A stretch of DNA of 19,764 bases from JAFIHK01 sp041441455. Lineage in GTDB: Bacteria > Bacteroidota > Bacteroidia > Bacteroidales > UBA932. The notes under the pieces were generated by a model. The model was given only the letters and a program-made list of their open reading frames with translations. It had not been told where the DNA came from and did no database searches. The stretch is from assembly GCA_041441455.1 (NCBI GenBank), contig JASDTB010000054.1, forward strand, positions 1 through 19,764. The letters run 5' to 3'. Shown piece by piece: positions 15,401-19,764 of the stretch; position 1 is the stretch's first letter, and each line of letters opens with the position of its first letter. The translations under genes and the position numbers were made by a program.

Positions 15401-18093
15401 CTATAACGGTATTTTAAAAATTAATTGGAGAGTATTCTCATCTTCAATATTTCTAGCTAATCTCAACCCAGCTGAAACAGGAATAGAGATTCCAAATATA
15501 TGACAATCAGCTAAAATATCGGATCCAAATGAAATTAAACGAGAATCTCCACGCAACCCTTTATTGTATCCAGCGTCGAAAAATGGAATTAATTGTAATC
15601 TTTTAATATACAATAGCCATGATGGGAGAAAATCTTCAAAATAGATTGGAAATGCATAATCAACTGATATATATGCAAGTTCCTTACTCCAGTAACTATT
15701 ATATCCTCGCGGAAAAGAGATATCACTCTTTTGAAGATATCGCTTATTCTCCACAAACTGATGTTGAAACGAAATAGCTAACCTTAGTCCATTATTCTCT
15801 TTCACTCCTGGCAGATACCCATAAATTGAGGCATAGAATGTAGATCCAAAATTTTCACCAGCAAATGGCACGAAACTATATCCGATATTGGTTCCAATTC
15901 CATATTTAGGAAAAATTGCTCTTTTTGCAAGATTATGAATAGTATATGCATGAAGACCTAAAGTTAATTGTTGATAGTTATTATAACTATCATGAGAATA
16001 GGAGAAAAAGGAGTCATTTGTATACTTCCACTTTAATTTGGGGACTAAAAAAGAGGTATATCCAGATCTACTAAAATTTAATGGAATTGAAAATGTTGTA
16101 CTAGCCTCCATAAATGGCTTCCCTCTTAGTGTATCAGTTATTTGCTGTAAAGAGTTCCCATTTGTCACTAACATCACCCTCTCTCTATCCCTTTCGTTGA
16201 AGTCACACTTAATATCAATAACTGGATAAAAACCTCTATAAGTGAAATTTATATGACCAGCATGAAATCCATTATTGAATGAATATCCTAAAGAGCCTTT
16301 AGAGGTTCCTAATAAATTTTGAGAGAAGAGAATAAAACCGGGCCTAATAACTTCATTTATATTCTCAAAAGAGCTACTTTTAATTCTATCTATATTGTAA
16401 TAAACTGGCGCCCATGAGTGAAAATTGATTAATTCTTTAGCTGGATGAAACTCTCCTCTTTCAATTATTGAATCATTATTTGCATAAAGTGTTGCTTGAT
16501 TAATCTCTGATTCAATTATCGGAAATTCTGATTCAGTTTCAANNNNNNNNNNNNNNNNNNNNNNNNNNNNNNNNNNNNNNNNNNNNNNNNNNNNNNNNNN
16601 NNNNNNNNNNNNNNNNNNNNNNNNNNNNNNNNNNNNNNNNNNCTTTTTATCCCTGTCGTTAATGAGTACTTATATAGAGCTAACCCTTTTTCATCAACAA
16701 CCGTCGCGTAAAGTTCATTGTCTAAATAAGCCAACTCTTTTATTTGACCATTTGCAATAAAATCAACTGAACTTATCTGTTTAGAGTTAAGATCTATCCT
16801 ACAAATCTGCGATTTACCAACAGGCAAATATCTTATAGCAAAAATCTGGTTCGTACTGTTACCAAAAATAGGATTAAATAGCCTCTCTTTAAAGGTAATC
16901 CTTAGTTTCTTCTTGCTATTAACATCATAAACAAAGAGATCAGAATAGCTCTCCTGCTCCCATCTTATTGAAGGGACTTTTTCTGACCAAACTATCAAGT
17001 TTCCAGATGCATCTGCCCTGCCGCTAATGTTTCCTATTGATAAAACTTTTGTAATTTTCTTATCGATGCTGTCAATTTCTACAAGACCTGCAGTTCTATC
17101 GAGATCTGAATAAATTGCAAAAATTCTTCCGTCTTCAAGAACTAAAGGTTGGCGAAATTGAAAAAATTCGGTCTTCCCATCAGCTTGTTTCTCATATTTA
17201 GACAACTCCCCTTTTAGTGAATCTTCTCTTTGCCATTTTTCAGTAAGAGATTCAACCATTTTTTTATAGTACTGTTCTCTTGTGTATCTCTTTGTTACCT
17301 CTCTATATGAACGGCCGGGGGCAAATGGGTCATAAAATTTTCTGATTCGATAATCAAATGATTTTCCTGTAAAATCTTTTATTCCAGAATCTTCTCTAAC
17401 ATAAGAGAGCATTAAATATCCGAAACTATAAATATCCGGTTCATATTTATTTAAAGAACCAATTGACCATTTTGTATAGTTTCTAAAATCTCCATTTAAA
17501 AACGCTGCTTTGTAGAACATTAGAAAATCAGCAGCACGTCCTCGTCCCGAACGCGAGTTAATTGTCTCACTGACTACGGCATCTCCTTCTAACTCCCACT
17601 TAGGCACATAAATTCCCACACCGACACCAGGAGCTTGCTCACCAAAAATAAATGATAAATACTTAAACACACCTGTCTCAAATTTATGCATCTGGGCAAC
17701 GTGCCTTAGTTCGTGAAGAGCTAACTGCCTATTCCATAACTGAGAATAGCCTCTGTAAAATTGAGGGGTAGTGATAAGTTCAACTCTCTTAGGAGCCCAA
17801 ACCACAACTCCATTAGAATTTACATTATATGGATGAACAAGTATATCGATCTTCTTGTTTGATAGAAAAATTTGAGAACAGACAACTGAATCAACTGATG
17901 TAATAGTGTTTATATAACAATTTGCAAGCGAATCTATACCGGCAGGATAAATTAGCCTGTATTTGTTCGTTTTTAAATAGTTCCACTTAACTCGATATGA
18001 TTCTGAACCAGTAGAGAAGAACTGAGAAAAGGCCTGATTGTCATTGAAAAACAACAATAGCAGCAAACATGTTAATTTATAGAGTTTTCCCAC
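15401..18093 (-). CDS. Secreted gluzincin metallopeptidase with beta-propeller and outer-membrane-barrel-like C-terminus (broken by N gap)
   Basis: Two open pieces flank the 100-N run: residues 1-483 (18093-16645) and a final 379 codons (16540-15404). The first starts at GTG with a signal peptide (about 1-24). It then has HELRH (127-131), an HExxH zinc site, and PKWELEGDA (164-172), the WxxEGxA motif that supplies the third ligand in gluzincins (probably Glu169). Residues about 310-483 look like WD40/PD40 propeller repeats. The last piece is rich in alternating aromatic beta-strands, ends IFKIPL and fits an outer-membrane barrel. The pieces are in different frames only because N length is a placeholder. 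I know of similar uncharacterised Bacteroidota proteins but no named function. It is followed by pnuC after 2 nt. Confidence 0.75.
16543..16642. other. Assembly gap of 100 N
   Basis: Exactly 100 N is the conventional placeholder for a scaffold gap of unknown size. It falls in the propeller region of the gluzincin gene. For the two flanking open frames to join as one gene, the true gap must be a multiple of 3 plus 2 bases. Confidence 0.97.
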
Positions 18094-18131
18094 ACACCAA
18101 TTTTATTGCTAAGTTAATAAATTGAATTAAT

Positions 18132-18163
18132 TTTTAAGTGTTTTGGAATATCAGTTATATTTG
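18132..18163 (+). promoter_or_regulatory. Predicted promoter of the Na/Pi cotransporter gene
   Basis: TATATTTG (18156-18163) is a perfect -7 box. TTTT (18132-18135) lies exactly 20 nt upstream, one base from the -33 TTTG. The ATG follows 22 nt later, after an AAAAGGA (18176-18182) that resembles a Shine-Dalgarno site. Confidence 0.6.
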
Positions 18164-18185
18164 CGTACTTAAATAAAAAGGACAT

Positions 18186-19764
18186 ATGAATATTGTTTTT
18201 CAAGTTCTAACCCTGCTGGGATCCCTCGGATTATTCCTCTATGGAATGATGCTGCTCAGCGAAGGTTTGCAGAAGGTAGCCGGAGACAAGATGAGAAGTT
18301 TTCTGGCAGCAATGACCTCAAATTCACTAAAAAGAATCCTAACAGGAGTTTTAATTACCTCAATTATTCAGTCTTCCAGTGCAACTACAGTAATGGTTGT
18401 AAGTTTTGTCAACGCCGGGTTGCTAAGTTTAGCTCAATCAGTTGGTGTGATAATGGGGGCAAATATTGGAACAACTGTAACTGCATGGATTATTTCATTT
18501 TTAGGATTCAAAGCAGACATTTCAACAATATCAATCCCGCTTATCGGTATTGGTTTTGCTTTAATGATGTTTAAATCAAAGAAGAAGAAATCTATTGGAG
18601 AATTAATAATTGGATTTGCACTTTTATTCCTTGGCTTAAGTTTCTTAAAGGATTCTGTTCCTGATCTTAAATCAACTCCCGAAGTTTTATACTTTTTAAA
18701 GGAGTGGACAAGTTTTGGATTCTTATCTGTTCTAATTTTTGTACTAATAGGAACAGTTCTTACGATCGTTCTGCAATCCTCAAGTGCCACTATGGCTTTA
18801 ACTTTAGTTATGTGCAACAATGGATGGATTCCATTTGAAATGGCCTCTGCAATGGTATTAGGGGAGAACATCGGAACAACAATAACCGCCAACATTGCTG
18901 CAGTTGTAGCCAACGTCTCTGCGAAAAGGGCAGCACTTTCTCATACAATCTTTAATGTCTTTGGCGTAATCTGGGTACTTATCTTGTTTCACCCATTCTT
19001 GAATCTAATTTCATCAATGGTTGTATTTTTTGGAGCACCAGATCCTTATACCAATCCAGAATCTACCCTCTACGCAATCTCTCTCCTACATACAACTTTT
19101 AACTTAACTAATACATTAATTTTAGTTTGGTTTACACCGCTAATTGTAAAAATTGTCACACACTTAATTAAGTCACCTAAAACAGAAGAGGTCTTCAAAC
19201 TACAATATATTCATGGAGGTTTGTTGAATACCGCTGAACTCTCTTTAGCACAGGCAAAAGAAGAGATTGTCCACTTTGCAAAAATGAGTAAAAGCCAATT
19301 TGCAAATTGCCGATTAGCACTGAAAGAGAGCGAAAATGAAAAGTTTGATGAATATTTTAAGAAGCTTGAAGAATTTGAGCAATATACAGATAAAATTGAG
19401 TTGGAAATAGCGACCTACTTGAACAAAATTTCTGAAGGAGAGCTAAGCGAAGAGAGTGGAAGAAGGCTTCAAGCCATGTATAAAATCATTAGTGAGATTG
19501 AGAGTATTGGAGACTCAGGATTCAACATTGCTAGAATTCTTCAAAGGAAGAAGATTCATGGAAAGAGATTTGCTCCAGATATGATACAAAAGTTAGATTA
19601 TATGTTTGGCATTATTGATAATGCTTTCGACAGCATGATTGACAACTTATCAAAGGGATACTCTAAATTAGAGAACATATCAAATGCAGAAAATGCAGAA
19701 TCTGATATAAATGAATATAGAAACAACCTTAAAGAAGAACACTTGCTGAATCTAGAACATAATA
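18186..19764 (+). CDS. Na+/phosphate cotransporter family protein with PhoU-like tail (partial)
   Basis: This is the N-terminal 526 residues of an NptA/SLC34-type sodium-phosphate symporter of the inner membrane; the frame is open to the window edge. The two inverted repeats each carry the family signature: QSSSATTVM (62-70) with GANIGTT (91-97), and QSSSATMAL (197-205) with GENIGTT (226-232). Membrane spans extend to about 335. From about 350 the sequence is helical and charged, like the PhoU-type regulatory domain usual for bacterial members. It has its own promoter and a Shine-Dalgarno-like AAAAGGA, and is divergent from the gluzincin gene. No pho regulon genes are seen. Confidence 0.95.
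   Translation, partial: MNIVFQVLTLLGSLGLFLYGMMLLSEGLQKVAGDKMRSFLAAMTSNSLKRILTGVLITSIIQSSSATTVMVVSFVNAGLLSLAQSVGVIMGANIGTTVTAWIISFLGFKADISTISIPLIGIGFALMMFKSKKKKSIGELIIGFALLFLGLSFLKDSVPDLKSTPEVLYFLKEWTSFGFLSVLIFVLIGTVLTIVLQSSSATMALTLVMCNNGWIPFEMASAMVLGENIGTTITANIAAVVANVSAKRAALSHTIFNVFGVIWVLILFHPFLNLISSMVVFFGAPDPYTNPESTLYAISLLHTTFNLTNTLILVWFTPLIVKIVTHLIKSPKTEEVFKLQYIHGGLLNTAELSLAQAKEEIVHFAKMSKSQFANCRLALKESENEKFDEYFKKLEEFEQYTDKIELEIATYLNKISEGELSEESGRRLQAMYKIISEIESIGDSGFNIARILQRKKIHGKRFAPDMIQKLDYMFGIIDNAFDSMIDNLSKGYSKLENISNAENAESDINEYRNNLKEEHLLNLEHN

Noticed and set aside
15401..16177. A separate 258-aa gene starting at GTG 16177
   Set aside because: The same frame is open without a stop back to the N gap at 16542, so this start is internal to the gluzincin-barrel gene.
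18434..18913. 159-codon minus-strand open frame
   Set aside because: It is a shadow of the Na/Pi cotransporter, which has both QSSSAT repeats in the plus frame.

Overview
The window looks like chromosomal core DNA of a low-GC member of the Bacteroidota, most likely Bacteroidales. Three things point that way: Bacteroidota-specific families (DUF4271, the DUF2723/TMEM260-like membrane protein with C-terminal helices, the PlsC-GNAT fusion), repeated TAnnTTTG -7 promoter boxes in place of TATAAT, and few Shine-Dalgarno sites. I see no phage, insertion sequence, CRISPR, tRNA or rRNA. A run of 100 N at 16543-16642 marks a scaffold join.

Layout: (1) 1-883, minus: 5' part of an S41 C-terminal processing protease, divergent from (2) 955-4774, plus: rdgB, recO, a GH3-type adenylating enzyme and a LuxE/PaaK-type acyl-protein synthetase, tightly packed. 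(3) 4760-7828, minus: a 1022-aa GT-C-type membrane protein related to TMEM260 protein O-mannosyltransferases, tail-to-tail with the LuxE-like gene. (4) 7901-11092, plus: a six-gene run of SUI1/eIF1-like factor, DUF4271 protein, hemD, lipocalin-like lipoprotein, rnpA and yidD. (5) 11102-12886, minus: a lysophospholipid acyltransferase/GNAT fusion, probably for amino-acid-containing lipids. (6) 12956-14761, plus: uvrC. (7) 14706-18093, minus: one large gene broken by the N gap (gluzincin metallopeptidase, beta-propeller, probable outer-membrane barrel) followed 2 nt later by pnuC. (8) 18186 to the end, plus: a Na/Pi cotransporter with a PhoU-like tail, cut by the window edge.

Most genes are housekeeping or envelope functions: repair and nucleotide-pool cleaning (rdgB, recO, uvrC), translation and RNA processing (SUI1, rnpA), membrane insertion (yidD), tetrapyrroles (hemD), envelope lipids and glycoproteins (PlsC-GNAT, DUF2723), protein turnover (S41, gluzincin) and transport (pnuC, Na/Pi symporter).

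The most interesting structure is at the convergent gene ends. The best terminators of two minus-strand units lie inside the coding sequence of the opposing plus-strand gene (LuxE-like and uvrC). Two divergent gene pairs also have interleaved promoters. The least understood proteins are the gluzincin-propeller-barrel protein, the GH3/LuxE-like tandem and the DUF4271 protein. I did not find a clearly new multi-gene defence or metabolic system.
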